From: Cellulomonas humilata
GTDB lineage: Bacteria > Actinomycetota > Actinomycetes > Actinomycetales > Cellulomonadaceae
Assembly (NCBI RefSeq): GCF_013359775.1
Contig: NZ_JABMCI010000062.1
Coordinates: 1-64,000 of the forward strand
DNA: 64,000 nt
Direction of reading: 5' to 3'
Made by a program: the position numbers and the translations under genes. This document shows positions 37,604-47,300 of this stretch, piece by piece; within the stretch, counting starts at the first letter, position 1; every line of letters starts with the position of its first letter. The notes below the pieces were generated by a model. It did not search any database. It saw only the letters and a program-made list of their open reading frames with translations, and was not told the origin of the DNA.

Positions 37604-40152
37604 AGCCGCGCCCGCTCCCCCGAGAGCACGCGCTCGGCCCAGGCCGCCACGCGGGACCGGTCGATCTTCGAGTTGTGCCGGACGTCCGTCGGCAGGTGCT
37701 CCACGACGAGCACGGCGGCGACGTCCGTGCCGGCGAGCGCGGCCCGCACCGCGGCGGCCAGGTCCGGCTCAGCAACGACCGGTCCGTGCGAGTAGACCTC
37801 GGGCTGGAGCACGACGACCACCTGCTGCGCCCCGCGGGGCCCGACGCCGACGACCGCCGCGGACACCACCCCGGCGACGCTCTGCGCCCTTTGCTCGAGC
37901 CCGACCGGGGTGCGGACGCCGTCGGCGGTGACGAGCACGTGCGCGAGCCGGCCCTCTATCCACAGCCGACCGTCGCCGTCCAGGTGGCCCACGTCCCCCG
38001 TGCGGTGCCACCCCGCGTCCCGCGCGGACTCCTGCTGCGTGAGCCAGAGCCCGTCGTACCGCTCCTTGACGTGCGCCGCGCTGACCAGCACCTCGCCGGT
38101 CACCCCGACAGCCTGCTCGGGAGCGCCCGTGGCCTCGCCGTCGGCGTCCAGGGCGCTGACCGTCACCCGGACCCCGGGCACCGGCCTGCCGACGCACACC
38201 CCGTCGCCGCTGCCGGCCGTGCGGAGCTCGTCGAGGGTCACGTCGGCGACGACGAGCGCCTCCGTCATGCCGTAGGGCGTGTGGACCTCGGCGGCGGGCA
38301 GGAGCGCGGCCGCCGCCTCGAGCAGGGGGACGCCGACCGGCGCGCCGGCCGACAGGAACAGCCGGACCCCGGCCAGGGCGGCGAGCTCCGACCCGTCCGC
38401 CGTGCGCACCACGGACCGCAGCGCGGCGGGCGACGCGAACACCACCGAGGCATCGACCGCGCGCACCGCCACGGCGAGCGCCCTGGCCGTGAGCGTCCCC
38501 GGCGCCGTGACGTCCATGTCCGGGCTCGCGCTCGTCGCGCCGAGCGCGGGTCCGAGCAGGACGAACGGCGCGAACGCCGCGACGAGCGGGCTGTCCGGGC
38601 CGACCCCGTACGTGCGGGCCACGACGTCGCGCATCGCGGCGAGGCGGCGGTGCGTGTAGGCGACGCCCTTCGCCGGTCCGGTGGAGCCGGAGGTGAACAG
38701 GATCGCGGCGTCCGCGTCGGCGTCGGGCCACGGGAGGTCGTCGGTCGACTCCCGTCCGAGGGCGGCGAGCTCGTCGAGGGACGCGCTCACCCCCAGCGCC
38801 GTCGCGACCCCCGCCCGCAGCGGCCCCGCGCTGACGAGCGTCGGCGCCCAGCGCAGCCACCGGGCCGCCACGAGCGCACGCTCGATCCCGATCACGACGG
38901 TCGGTTCCGCGGCGCGCACCGCCCGCGTCAGGCCCTGCACCCCGAGCCCTGCGTCGGCGACCACGACGACGGCCCCCAGGCGCAGGCACGCGTAGAGCAC
39001 GGCCGTGAGGTCGGCGCCGGGCGGGACCAGCAGCGCGACCCGGTCGCCCGGTCGGACGCCGCTCGCGGCGAGGCCCCGGGCCAGCTGCTCGGTCCGGGCA
39101 GCGAGCGCTGCCCAGGTCACCCGGCGCGACCGCGGCCCGGCCAGCTCGATGAGCGCCGTGCCCTCGTCCTCGGCCCGCTCGACCAGCGTGGCGCCGAGCG
39201 CGCGGAACGGCTCGTGCGCCTCGACCGCCCGCGCGGGGGTGTCACGCGCGTCCAGCCAGCGCAGCACCGCGCCGGCGACGTCCGCGTCCTCGACGACCAG
39301 GTGGCCGGCACCCTCGAAGCGGTGCACGTCCGCGTGCGGGAGCCGGGTGCGCAGGTCCCGCAGGTACCGCGCCGAGAACACCGGGTCGCGAGGACCCCAG
39401 AGCAGCAGCGCAGGCACGTCGAGACGGCTCACGCCCTCGGCGATCCGGTCCAGCTCCGGCCGGCTGGGGTGGTCCGGTCCGGCCGGGATGTCGGTGACGA
39501 ACCCGCCGATCCCCGCCCGGCGCTCCGCGGTCCGGTAGGGCGCGCGGTAGGCGTCGGCGACAGCCGCGTCCAGCCGGGGGTGTGCCAGCGCGAGCGTGGC
39601 CTCCAGGAACGCCGGTGTGGTGACGGTGCCGACCGGCAGGACGCCGGGCGCGGTGGCCACCCGCAGCGCGGTGGGCAACGGCTCGTCGGCGCTCTGGTGC
39701 ACGGCCGTGTTGGTGAGCACGATCCCGGCGAGGAGGTCCGGGTGGTCGAGCGCCCAGCCGAGGCTGACGACGCCGCCCCAGTCGTGCCCCACGGTCACCA
39801 CCGGCCCGGCCAGGCTCAGCTCGTCGGTCAGCGCCCCGAGCTCCGCCACCCGGTCGGCCAGCCGGTGCTGCTCGCCCGTGCGCTCGGAGAACCCCATCTC
39901 GAGCTGGTCGACGGCGATCACCCGCCACGGCCGCTCGGTGCGCGCACCGGCCGCGACCAGGCGCCGCCACAGGAACGACCACGTCGGGTTGCCGTGCACG
40001 CACAGCAGCGTGCCGACCGGCTCGGCGTCGAGCGTCGGCCCGTTGTCGAGCAGGTGCCAGGACCGGCCGCCCACGCGGACCACCCGCGACCAGCGCGGGT
40101 CGATGCCCCCGGCCGCGAGGACGTCCGCGGGCGGCGTCGACGCGGCGGTCAC
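37600..40152 (-). CDS. oleBC: OleBC fusion: alpha/beta hydrolase plus AMP-dependent beta-lactone synthetase
   Basis: The 850-residue protein fuses two enzymes. Residues 1-310 are an OleB haloalkane-dehalogenase-like hydrolase with HGNP at 53-56, nucleophile Asp124 in VGHDWGG and the catalytic histidine in GAGHLVVED; OleB decarboxylates beta-lactones to cis-olefins. From about residue 325 an OleC acyl-adenylate enzyme has FTSGSTGPAKGV, PYGMTEA, HRTGDVGHLDGDG and the C-terminal lysine in NSKIDRSRV; OleC forms the beta-lactone. Such fusions are known in actinobacteria, for example Micrococcus. The GTG overlaps the oleA stop as GTGA. Confidence 0.9.
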   Translation of the reverse strand: MTAASTPPADVLAAGGIDPRWSRVVRVGGRSWHLLDNGPTLDAEPVGTLLCVHGNPTWSFLWRRLVAAGARTERPWRVIAVDQLEMGFSERTGEQHRLADRVAELGALTDELSLAGPVVTVGHDWGGVVSLGWALDHPDLLAGIVLTNTAVHQSADEPLPTALRVATAPGVLPVGTVTTPAFLEATLALAHPRLDAAVADAYRAPYRTAERRAGIGGFVTDIPAGPDHPSRPELDRIAEGVSRLDVPALLLWGPRDPVFSARYLRDLRTRLPHADVHRFEGAGHLVVEDADVAGAVLRWLDARDTPARAVEAHEPFRALGATLVERAEDEGTALIELAGPRSRRVTWAALAARTEQLARGLAASGVRPGDRVALLVPPGADLTAVLYACLRLGAVVVVADAGLGVQGLTRAVRAAEPTVVIGIERALVAARWLRWAPTLVSAGPLRAGVATALGVSASLDELAALGRESTDDLPWPDADADAAILFTSGSTGPAKGVAYTHRRLAAMRDVVARTYGVGPDSPLVAAFAPFVLLGPALGATSASPDMDVTAPGTLTARALAVAVRAVDASVVFASPAALRSVVRTADGSELAALAGVRLFLSAGAPVGVPLLEAAAALLPAAEVHTPYGMTEALVVADVTLDELRTAGSGDGVCVGRPVPGVRVTVSALDADGEATGAPEQAVGVTGEVLVSAAHVKERYDGLWLTQQESARDAGWHRTGDVGHLDGDGRLWIEGRLAHVLVTADGVRTPVGLEQRAQSVAGVVSAAVVGVGPRGAQQVVVVLQPEVYSHGPVVAEPDLAAAVRAALAGTDVAAVLVVEHLPTDVRHNSKIDRSRVAAWAERVLSGERARL

Positions 40153-41171
40153 CAGACGATCTCGGCCATCGCGGTGTGCAGACCGGAGCCGACCCCCATG
40201 CACAGCACGCGGTCCCCCGTGCGCAGCGAGTCGCCCTGCTCGGCCAGCGTCATGGGCAGCGCGGCCGGGCCGACGTTGCCCCAGCGCGGGAAGGTCGTCG
40301 GCACCTTGGCCGCATCCAGCCCGAGCGCCTCGACGATCGACCGGGTGTGCACCGAGGAGACCTGGTGGGTGACGATGCGGTCGACGTCCGCCCAGCCCCA
40401 CTCGGGCTGCGCCTCGTTCCACGCGTCGACGACCAGCTCCAGGCCCCCCGCCAGCAGGCCGCTCGGGTCCGTCCTCATCCCGTCGACGCCCCCGACGCAG
40501 AGCTCGTGGTGCTGCGTGGCCGACCGCGCCACGCCGCCGACCAGCCGGTGCGCCCCGGGGTGCAGGTGCGCGGGACCGAGCACAGCCGCGGCGGCGCCCG
40601 CACCGAGCGTGAGCGTGGCGAACTCCTCCAGGAACGACTCCCGGGTGGTCTCGGGCGAGGTCATCCGCGCGAGGGTCGCCTCCTGCGTGGGGCGCGGGTC
40701 CTCGCCGTTGACGATGACCGCGTAGCGGACCTGACCCGAGTCGATCAGCTGTGCCGCGAGCGTCATGCCGTTGACGAAGCCGAGGCACGCGTTGGTCAGG
40801 TCGAAGTTGAGCGCGCTCGACGGCAGCGCGAGCCCCGAGTGGATGCGCGACGCGACCGACGGCTCCAGGAACGTCCGGGTCACCGAGGTGTTGATGAGCA
40901 GGCCCACGTCGCCCGCGTCGATCCCGGCCTCGGCCAGCGCCTTGGCACCCGCGGCCGTCGCGGCGTCGTCGAAGGTCATCTCGCCGTCCCACCAGCGGCG
41001 CTCGTGCACGCCGGCAACGCGCGAGAGCAGGCCACGCGGCAGGCGCAGCCGCTCCAGCGTGGGCGCGAGGCGCTCGTCGAACACTGTCGAGGGCACCACG
41101 ACCGGCGCCTCGATGCCGACCACGGCAAGGAGCGCGACATCGCGGTGGCGGAACGTCGCGTTGCCTGTCAC
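40149..41171 (-). CDS. oleA: OleA-like thiolase-superfamily acyl-CoA condensing enzyme
   Basis: OleA joins two long-chain acyl-CoAs head to head to give a 2-alkyl-3-ketoacid. The 340-residue protein has the ketoacyl synthase III triad: Cys in LTNACLGFVNG, His in VTHQVSSVHTRS and Asn in RWGNVGPAALP. The segment after the cysteine, IVNGEDPRPTQEATL, is OleA-like rather than FabH-like. I chose the GTG at 41171 with AGGA about 6 nt upstream. It is 58 nt after hisD, with no terminator seen between. FabH is the main alternative, but the neighbours argue for OleA. Confidence 0.88.
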   Translation of the reverse strand: MTGNATFRHRDVALLAVVGIEAPVVVPSTVFDERLAPTLERLRLPRGLLSRVAGVHERRWWDGEMTFDDAATAAGAKALAEAGIDAGDVGLLINTSVTRTFLEPSVASRIHSGLALPSSALNFDLTNACLGFVNGMTLAAQLIDSGQVRYAVIVNGEDPRPTQEATLARMTSPETTRESFLEEFATLTLGAGAAAAVLGPAHLHPGAHRLVGGVARSATQHHELCVGGVDGMRTDPSGLLAGGLELVVDAWNEAQPEWGWADVDRIVTHQVSSVHTRSIVEALGLDAAKVPTTFPRWGNVGPAALPMTLAEQGDSLRTGDRVLCMGVGSGLHTAMAEIVW

Positions 41172-41229
41172 AGGCTGTCCTCTCGACGGGGGCTGGGGTG
41201 GCGGGCACGCACGTGTGCGGTGGTCACGG

Positions 41230-42552
41230 TCAGAATCGGGCGCGCACCGCCTCGCCGTGCGCGGGGAGGCCTTCGGCGTCCGCGAGCGCAACGATCTTGT
41301 CCGCCACCGCGGCGAGCGAGTCGGCGTCGTACTCGATCACCTGCACGGCCCGCAGGAACGAGTGCACGCCGAGGCCGCTGGCGAAGTGCGCGCAGCCCCC
41401 GGTGGGAAGCACGTGGTTGGAGCCGGCCATGTAGTCGCCGAGCGAGACCGGGGAGTACGCACCGACGAAGATGGCGCCCGCGCTGGTCACCCGCTCCGCG
41501 AGCGCGGCCGCGCCGACCGTCTGGATCTCCAGGTGCTCGGCGCCGTACGCGTTGACCACCTCGAGGCCCTGCTCCAGGTCGTCGACCAGCACGATCGCCG
41601 ACTGCTCGCCGCGCAGCGCGGTCATCACGCGCTCGCGGTGCTGCGTGGCGTCCACCCGGTCGATCAGCTTGGCCTCCACCGCACCGGCGAGCTCCACCGA
41701 CGGGGTCACCAGCACGGCCGCAGCGAGCGGGTCGTGCTCGGCCTGCGAGACCAGGTCGGCGGCGACGTGCGTGGCGTCGGCGGTCCCGTCGGCCAGGATC
41801 GCGATCTCGGTGGGGCCGGCCTCGGCGTCGATGCCGACGATCCCCCGCACCAGCCGCTTGGCCGCGGCGACGTACACGTTGCCGGGTCCGGTCACGACGT
41901 CGACGGGCTCGCAGAGCGTCTCGCCGTCCACGTCGTCGGAGCCTGCCGCGCCGTAGGCGAACATCGCGACCGCCTGGGCGCCGCCCACGGCGTACACCTC
42001 GTCGATGTCCAGCAGGGCGCACGTGGCCAGCACGACCGGGTCGGGCAGGCCGCCCTGGTCCTTCTGCGGCGGCGACGCCACGGCGAGCGAGACCACCCCG
42101 GCGGCCTGCGCGGCGACGACGTTCATCACCACCGACGACGGGTAGACAGCGAGCCCACCGGGCACGTACAGCCCCACGCGCCGGACGGGGACCCAGCGCT
42201 GGCGCACCTGGGCGCCGGGCGCCAGCTCGACCGTGAAGTCGGCGGGCCGCTGGGCGCCGTGCACCTGGCGGACGCGCCGGATGGTCTCCTCGAGCGCCGC
42301 CCGCACGTCGGGATCGAGCACCCCGACCGAGGCGGCGATCGTCTCGACCGGGACGCGCAGGTGCACCGGGCGCACGCCGTCGAACCGCTCGGCGAGGTCT
42401 CGCAGCTCGGCCGCCCCCCGCTTGCGGACGTCGGCGAGGATGGGCGCGACGACCGCGGCGGCGTGCTCGACGTCGACCTCGGCACGGGGAAGCTCCTCCA
42501 GGAGCTCACGGCGCGACAGGGTGCGACCGCGCAGGTCGATCCGGGTGATCAC
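41230..42552 (-). CDS. hisD: Histidinol dehydrogenase
   Basis: This zinc enzyme oxidises histidinol twice to histidine. The 440-residue protein starts [18 protein letters not shown] and contains [34 protein letters not shown], and GAEHLEIQT with a catalytic Glu-His pair, then [15 protein letters not shown] near the C-terminus. I used the GTG at 42552; an ATG at 42564 adds four residues. A TATGCT exactly 7 nt before the GTG suggests a leaderless mRNA. hisD is separated from hisC by the ole genes. Confidence 0.96.
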   Translation of the reverse strand: MITRIDLRGRTLSRRELLEELPRAEVDVEHAAAVVAPILADVRKRGAAELRDLAERFDGVRPVHLRVPVETIAASVGVLDPDVRAALEETIRRVRQVHGAQRPADFTVELAPGAQVRQRWVPVRRVGLYVPGGLAVYPSSVVMNVVAAQAAGVVSLAVASPPQKDQGGLPDPVVLATCALLDIDEVYAVGGAQAVAMFAYGAAGSDDVDGETLCEPVDVVTGPGNVYVAAAKRLVRGIVGIDAEAGPTEIAILADGTADATHVAADLVSQAEHDPLAAAVLVTPSVELAGAVEAKLIDRVDATQHRERVMTALRGEQSAIVLVDDLEQGLEVVNAYGAEHLEIQTVGAAALAERVTSAGAIFVGAYSPVSLGDYMAGSNHVLPTGGCAHFASGLGVHSFLRAVQVIEYDADSLAAVADKIVALADAEGLPAHGEAVRARF

Positions 42553-42559
42553 GTTCCCG

Positions 42560-42565
42560 AGCATA
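42560..42565 (-). promoter_or_regulatory. Possible -10 element for leaderless hisD
   Basis: TATGCT on the minus strand ends 7 nt before the hisD GTG, so transcription could begin at the start codon. The same geometry occurs at argC. No clear -35 is seen, which is usual for actinobacterial leaderless promoters. Confidence 0.4.
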
Positions 42566-42652
42566 GGACGGACCACTGCCCGTGGCCTGGCCAGGACCAC
42601 TGGGCGGGCGTGCGCTGCGCCACACGGGCGCGCAGCACGGCAGACTGCTGCC

Positions 42653-42871
42653 ATGACCCAGGTGCCCATCTCCGACGACTCGATCCGGCTCGGCCAGTTC
42701 CTCAAGCTCGCGGACCTCGCCGACTCCGGCGCGCACGCCCGCGCCCTGCTGGAGGACGGCGCCGTGACCGTGAACGGCGAGGACGAGACGCGGCGCGGCC
42801 GCCAGCTGGTGCGCGGCGACGTGGTCGAGGTGGACCTGCCGACCGGCTACAAGGAGGCCACGGTCGGCTGA
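42653..42871 (+). CDS. S4-domain RNA-binding protein
   Basis: The 72-residue protein is a stand-alone S4 RNA-binding domain of the YaaA/YbcJ kind. It shows [20 protein letters not shown], then [12 protein letters not shown] and [13 protein letters not shown], the usual S4 pattern. Small members bind rRNA or structured RNA, but the exact role here is unknown. It is transcribed divergently from hisD and ends 7 nt before the convergent SRPBCC gene stop. The longer frame upstream lies antisense to hisD. Confidence 0.85.
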   Translation: MTQVPISDDSIRLGQFLKLADLADSGAHARALLEDGAVTVNGEDETRRGRQLVRGDVVEVDLPTGYKEATVG

Positions 42872-42878
42872 CCGGGTC

Positions 42879-43376
42879 TCACGCCTGCTGGTAGCGCGGC
42901 AGCGCGGCGTCGAACAGCTCCTGCCAGGGCCGGACCGGGCGGCCCGCCGCGTGATCGTCCAGCTGGTCGAGCGACGCGTGCCAGCCGCCGCCGTAGCCAC
43001 GCGCCGCGGACTCGGACAGGTCCAGGTGCTCGAGCACCAGGACCGCGCCGTCGCCGTCCGGACGGATGTCGAGCGCCACGCGCGACTCGTCCTCCCCGGG
43101 GAACAGCCAGCCGACGAGCAGGCGGCGGGGCGGGTCGCACTCGAGGACCTCCCCGGCCGCGTTCTCCGGCGAGCCGTCGACGTCCTCGCCCATCCGCAGC
43201 TCGTACCGGCCGCCCACCCGGAGGTCGCCGTAGACCGGCCCGAGCCAGCGGGCGAGCCGCTCAGGCTCGGTCACGCTGGACCAGAGTTCCTCGGGCGTCG
43301 TCGGGTAGCGCCGCTCGAAACGGACCGTCGTCCCGGTCGCGGACGGCCGGAGCACTCCCCACACGTCAGTCGTCAT
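42879..43376 (-). CDS. SRPBCC (AHSA1-like) family protein
   Basis: The 165-residue protein has the AHSA1/SRPBCC ligand-binding pattern: TVRFERRYPTTPEELWSSVTEPERLARWLGP, then GGRYELRMG and PPRRLLVGW. Such proteins are frequently encoded right after an ArsR-type regulator, as here. The ligand is unknown. The ATG at 43376 overlaps the arsR stop by 11 nt, so the two are co-transcribed. A longer frame reading through arsR is a shadow. Confidence 0.85.
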   Translation of the reverse strand: MTTDVWGVLRPSATGTTVRFERRYPTTPEELWSSVTEPERLARWLGPVYGDLRVGGRYELRMGEDVDGSPENAAGEVLECDPPRRLLVGWLFPGEDESRVALDIRPDGDGAVLVLEHLDLSESAARGYGGGWHASLDQLDDHAAGRPVRPWQELFDAALPRYQQA

Positions 43377-43707
43377 CTCGTCTCCTCCGCCCGCGGGCGA
43401 TCTCGGTCTCCAGTGCATCCAGGTGCCCGTCCCAGAACCGCCGGACCCGGTGCGCCCAGCGCTCGACCTCGTCGAGCGCCTCCGGCCGCACCGAGTAGAG
43501 CCGGACCGCACCACGCGGCTCCGAGTCGACGACCCCGGCCTCGCGCAGCACCCGCAGGTGCCGCGACGCCGCCGGCTGGCTGATGCCGAACTCGGCACCG
43601 ACGGCCGTCGCCAGCTGCCCCGCGCTGCGCTCACCGTCGGCGAGGAGCTCGACGAGCCGTCGTCGCACGGGATCCCCCAACACGTCCATGACCTGCACAG
43701 CGCACAT
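43366..43707 (-). CDS. ArsR-family transcriptional regulator
   Basis: The 113-residue protein is a winged-helix regulator: VMDVLGDPVRRRLVELLADGERSAGQLA, recognition helix FGISQPAASRHLRVLREAGVV and the wing RGAVRLYSV. The metal-binding CxC of ArsR/SmtB sensors is absent, so it belongs to the group paired with SRPBCC proteins. The start is ATG 43707 (MCAVQVMDVL) or the later ATG at 43689. It probably controls itself and the divergent peroxiredoxin through the intergenic palindrome. Confidence 0.88.
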   Translation of the reverse strand: MCAVQVMDVLGDPVRRRLVELLADGERSAGQLATAVGAEFGISQPAASRHLRVLREAGVVDSEPRGAVRLYSVRPEALDEVERWAHRVRRFWDGHLDALETEIARGRRRRDDD

Positions 43708-43720
43708 ATTTCCACGCAGG

Positions 43721-43730
43721 GTTATATAAC
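43721..43730. promoter_or_regulatory. Palindromic operator/promoter candidate GTTATATAAC
   Basis: A perfect 10-bp AT-only-core palindrome sits midway in the 51-nt gap between arsR and the divergent peroxiredoxin gene, in otherwise GC-rich DNA. TATAAC on either strand could serve as a -10 for both genes. Symmetry and position suit an ArsR-type operator. Confidence 0.5.
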
Positions 43731-43758
43731 GCAAGGAGCATATAGGTAGGCTCACGGG

Positions 43759-44328
43759 GTGATCGACCTGACCCGCCTTCCCGACGACCTGCCGGTGCCC
43801 CTGGACGACGGCGCGGCGGACCATCTCGTCGGGGCCGAGATGCCGGCGATCGCCCTGACCGCCACCGACGGATCCGCGATCGACCTCGACCGGCTCGGTC
43901 CCGGGCGCACGATCCTGTACGCGTACCCGCTGACCGGCGGACCGCACGCGCAGCTGCCCGACGACTGGGACGCCATCCCCGGCGCCCGCGGCTGCACCGC
44001 GGAGGCGTGCGCGTTCCGCGACCACCACGCCGACCTGCTCGCGGCCGGCGCGTCGGCCGTGTTCGGCCTGTCGACGCAGGACCCGGACTACCAGCGCGAG
44101 GCCGTCGAGCGGCTCCACCTGCCGTTCGCGATGCTCAGCGACGACGCGTTCGCCCTGACGGGAGCGCTCCGGTTGCCCACCTTCGACGTCGACGGCCGGA
44201 CGCTCCTGCGCCGGCTCACGATGGTCGTGCGTGACGGGATCGTCGAGAAGGTCTTCTACCCGGTGTTCCCGCCCGACCGCCACGCGTCGCAGGTGCTCGC
44301 GTGGCTGGTCAGGACGCCAGGCAGCTAG
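43759..44328 (+). CDS. Peroxiredoxin (AhpC/TSA, PrxQ/BCP-like)
   Basis: The 189-residue protein reduces peroxides by a thiol mechanism. It has the redoxin fold pattern, with TILYAYPLTG, and Cys79 in PGARGCTAEACAFRD as the probable peroxidatic cysteine; Cys84, five residues later, is the likely resolving cysteine as in PrxQ. The start is GTG at 43759. It is divergent from arsR. Its last 20 nt overlap the 3' end of the convergent dnaE gene. Confidence 0.88.
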   Translation: MIDLTRLPDDLPVPLDDGAADHLVGAEMPAIALTATDGSAIDLDRLGPGRTILYAYPLTGGPHAQLPDDWDAIPGARGCTAEACAFRDHHADLLAAGASAVFGLSTQDPDYQREAVERLHLPFAMLSDDAFALTGALRLPTFDVDGRTLLRRLTMVVRDGIVEKVFYPVFPPDRHASQVLAWLVRTPGS

Positions 44329-47300
44329 GCCCGAGCAGCGCCTTGAGGTCCCCGAACAGGGAGGGCGACCGCTCCACGCGCAGCCCGTGGTCGAGCCGCA
44401 TGACGGTGGCACGACCGGGGCTGGTGAGTCGCAGGTGCACCTCGGTGACGCCCGGGTGGGTGGCGAGCACCTCGCGGAGCCGCTCGACCACCGGTGGCGT
44501 GCACCGGGAGACCGCCATCGAGACCACCACGGGGGCGTCGGCCGCCTGCGACACGTCGGGCAGCGACACCTCCATGGCCTGGAGCTGCATGGTCTCGTCG
44601 CGGCGTCGCACCCGTCCGCGGATCACGACGACCGCGTCCTCGGCCAGGGCCGTGGAGTACGCCAGGTAGGTCTCGCCGAAGAACATGATCTCGACCGAGG
44701 CCTCCATGTCCTCGATGGTGACCGCGGCCCACGGGTTGCCCTGCTTCGACATCTTGCGCTGGAGCGACGTGATGAGGCCGGCGACGACGACCGTGGAGCC
44801 GTCCGGCCGCTGCTCGTCCTGCAACAGCGTCGCGATCGACACGTCCGCCGCGGCGGCGAGCACGTGCTCGAGTCCCGACAGCGGGTGGTCCGACACGTAC
44901 AGGCCGAGCATCTCCCGCTCGAACGCCAGCCGCTGCTTCTTGTCCCAGTCCGGCAGGTCCGGCACGACGACCGCGAAGCCCTGCGCCCCGTCGTCCCCGC
45001 CCATCAGGTCAGCGAACAGGTCGAACTGCCCCTCGGCCTCCTTGCGCTTCACGCCGATGACCGAGTCGACCGCCTGCTCGTGCACCAGCAGCAGCGCGCG
45101 TCGCGCGTGCCCGAGCGAGTCGAACGCCCCGGCCTTGATGAGCGACTCGATGGTCCGCTTGTTGCAGACCACCGCGGGCACCTTGTCGAGGAAGTCGGTG
45201 AAGGACGTGAACGCGCCCTTCGCCTCCCGCGCCCGCACGATCGCGTCCACCACGTTGGCGCCGACGTTGCGGATCGCGGTCAGGCCGAACCGGATGTCCT
45301 TGCCGACCGCCGTGAAGTTGGCGGAGGACGAGTTCACGTCCGGCGCGAGCACCGTGATGCCCATGTGCCGGCACTCGCCCAGGTAGAGCGCGGACTTGTC
45401 CTTGTCGTCGCGCACGCTGGTGAGCAGCCCGGCCATGTACTCGGTCGGGTAGTTGGCCTTGAGGTAGGCGGTCCAGTAGGAGATGACGCCGTACGCGGCG
45501 GAGTGCGCCTTGTTGAACGCGTACCCGGCGAAGGGCACCAGCACGTCCCAGACGGCCGTGATGGCGGCGTCCGAGTAGCCGCGCTCGCGCATGCCGGCCT
45601 GGAACGGCACGAACTCCTTGTCCAGGACCTCTTTCTTCTTCTTGCCCATCGCGCGCCGCAGCAGGTCGGCCTGACCGAGCGTGTAGCCGGCCAGCTTCTG
45701 CGCGGCGCGCTGCACCTGCTCCTGGTAGACGATCAGCCCGTGGGTGATGCCCACGATCTCCTCGAGCGGCGCCTCGAGCTCGGGGTGGATGGGCTCGACC
45801 TTCTGCAGGCCGTTCTTGCGCAGCGCGTAGTTGATGTGGGACTGCATCCCCATCGGGCCCGGGCGGTACAGCGCGATGACGGCGGAGATGTCCTCGAAGC
45901 TGTCGGGGCGCATCTGGCGCAGCAGAGACCGCATCGGCCCGCCGTCGAGCTGGAACACCCCCAGCGTGTCTCCGCGACCGAGCAGCTCGTACGTCGCCGG
46001 GTCGTCGAGCGGCACCTCCTCGATCTTGATGGCGGCCTTGCCGTTCATCTCGATGTTCTCGAGGGCGTCGTCGAGGATCGTGAGGTTGCGCAGGCCGAGG
46101 AAGTCCATCTTGATCAGGCCCAGGGCCTCGGACCCCGGCTGGTCGAACTGCGTGATGATCGCGCCGTCCTGCGGGCGTCGCATGATCGGGACGATGTCCA
46201 CCAGGGGCTCGCTCGACATGATGACGCCGGCCGCGTGCACACCCCACTGGCGCTTGAGGTTCTCCAGCCCGCGCGCCGTCTCCAGCACCCGCTGCGCCTC
46301 GGGGTCGGCCTGCACCACCTGGCGGAACTCGTCGGCCTCCGCGTACCGGGAGTCCTGCGGGTTGTAGATGCCGGACAGGGTGATGTCCTTGCCCATCACC
46401 GCGGGCGGCATCGCCTTGGTGAGCTTCTCCCCCATCGCGAACGGGAACCCGAGGACGCGCGACGCGTCCTTGAGGGCCTGCTTGGCCTTGATGGTGCCGT
46501 ACGTGACGATCTGGGCGACCCTGTCCTCGCCGTACTTGTCCGTCACGTACCGGATGACCTCGCCGCGCCGACGCTCGTCGAAGTCGACGTCGACGTCGGG
46601 CCAGGAGACGCGCTCCGGGTTGAGGAACCGCTCGAAGATCAGGCCGTGCTCCAGCGGGTCGAGCTCCGTGATCCCCATCGCGTACGACGCCATCGAGCCG
46701 GCCGCCGACCCTCGTCCCGGACCGACGCGGATGCCCTGGTCCTTGGCCCAGTTGATGAAGTCGGCGACCACCAGGAAGTACCCGGAGAACCCGAGCTGGG
46801 TGATGACGCCGGTCTCGTACTCGGCCTGCGTGCGGACGTCCGACGGGATCGTCCCGTGGTACCGCTTCTGCAGGCCGGTCTCGACCTCCTTGATGAACCA
46901 GGAGTCCTCGCTCTCCCCGACCGGGACGGGGAAGTTGGGCATGAAGTTGGCGTCGGTGTTGAACTCCACCTCGCACTGCTCCGCGATGAGCACGGTGTTG
47001 TCGCACGCCTCGGGGATCTCCGACCACGTGCGCCGCATCTCCTCGGCCGACTTCACGTAGAACTGGTCGGTGTCGAACTTGAACCGGTCGGGGTCGGCCA
47101 GCGTCGAGCCGGACTGGACGCACAGCAGCACCTCGTGCGCGTGGCTGTCCTCGTGCTTGGTGTAGTGCAGGTCGTTCGTCGCGACGACGGGCGCCCCGAT
47201 TACCTCCGCCAGCCGGCGCAGGTCCTTGATCACCCGGTTCTCGATCTCGAGCCCGTGGTCCATCAGCTCGACGTAGAAGCTGTCGCGCCCGAAGATGTCC

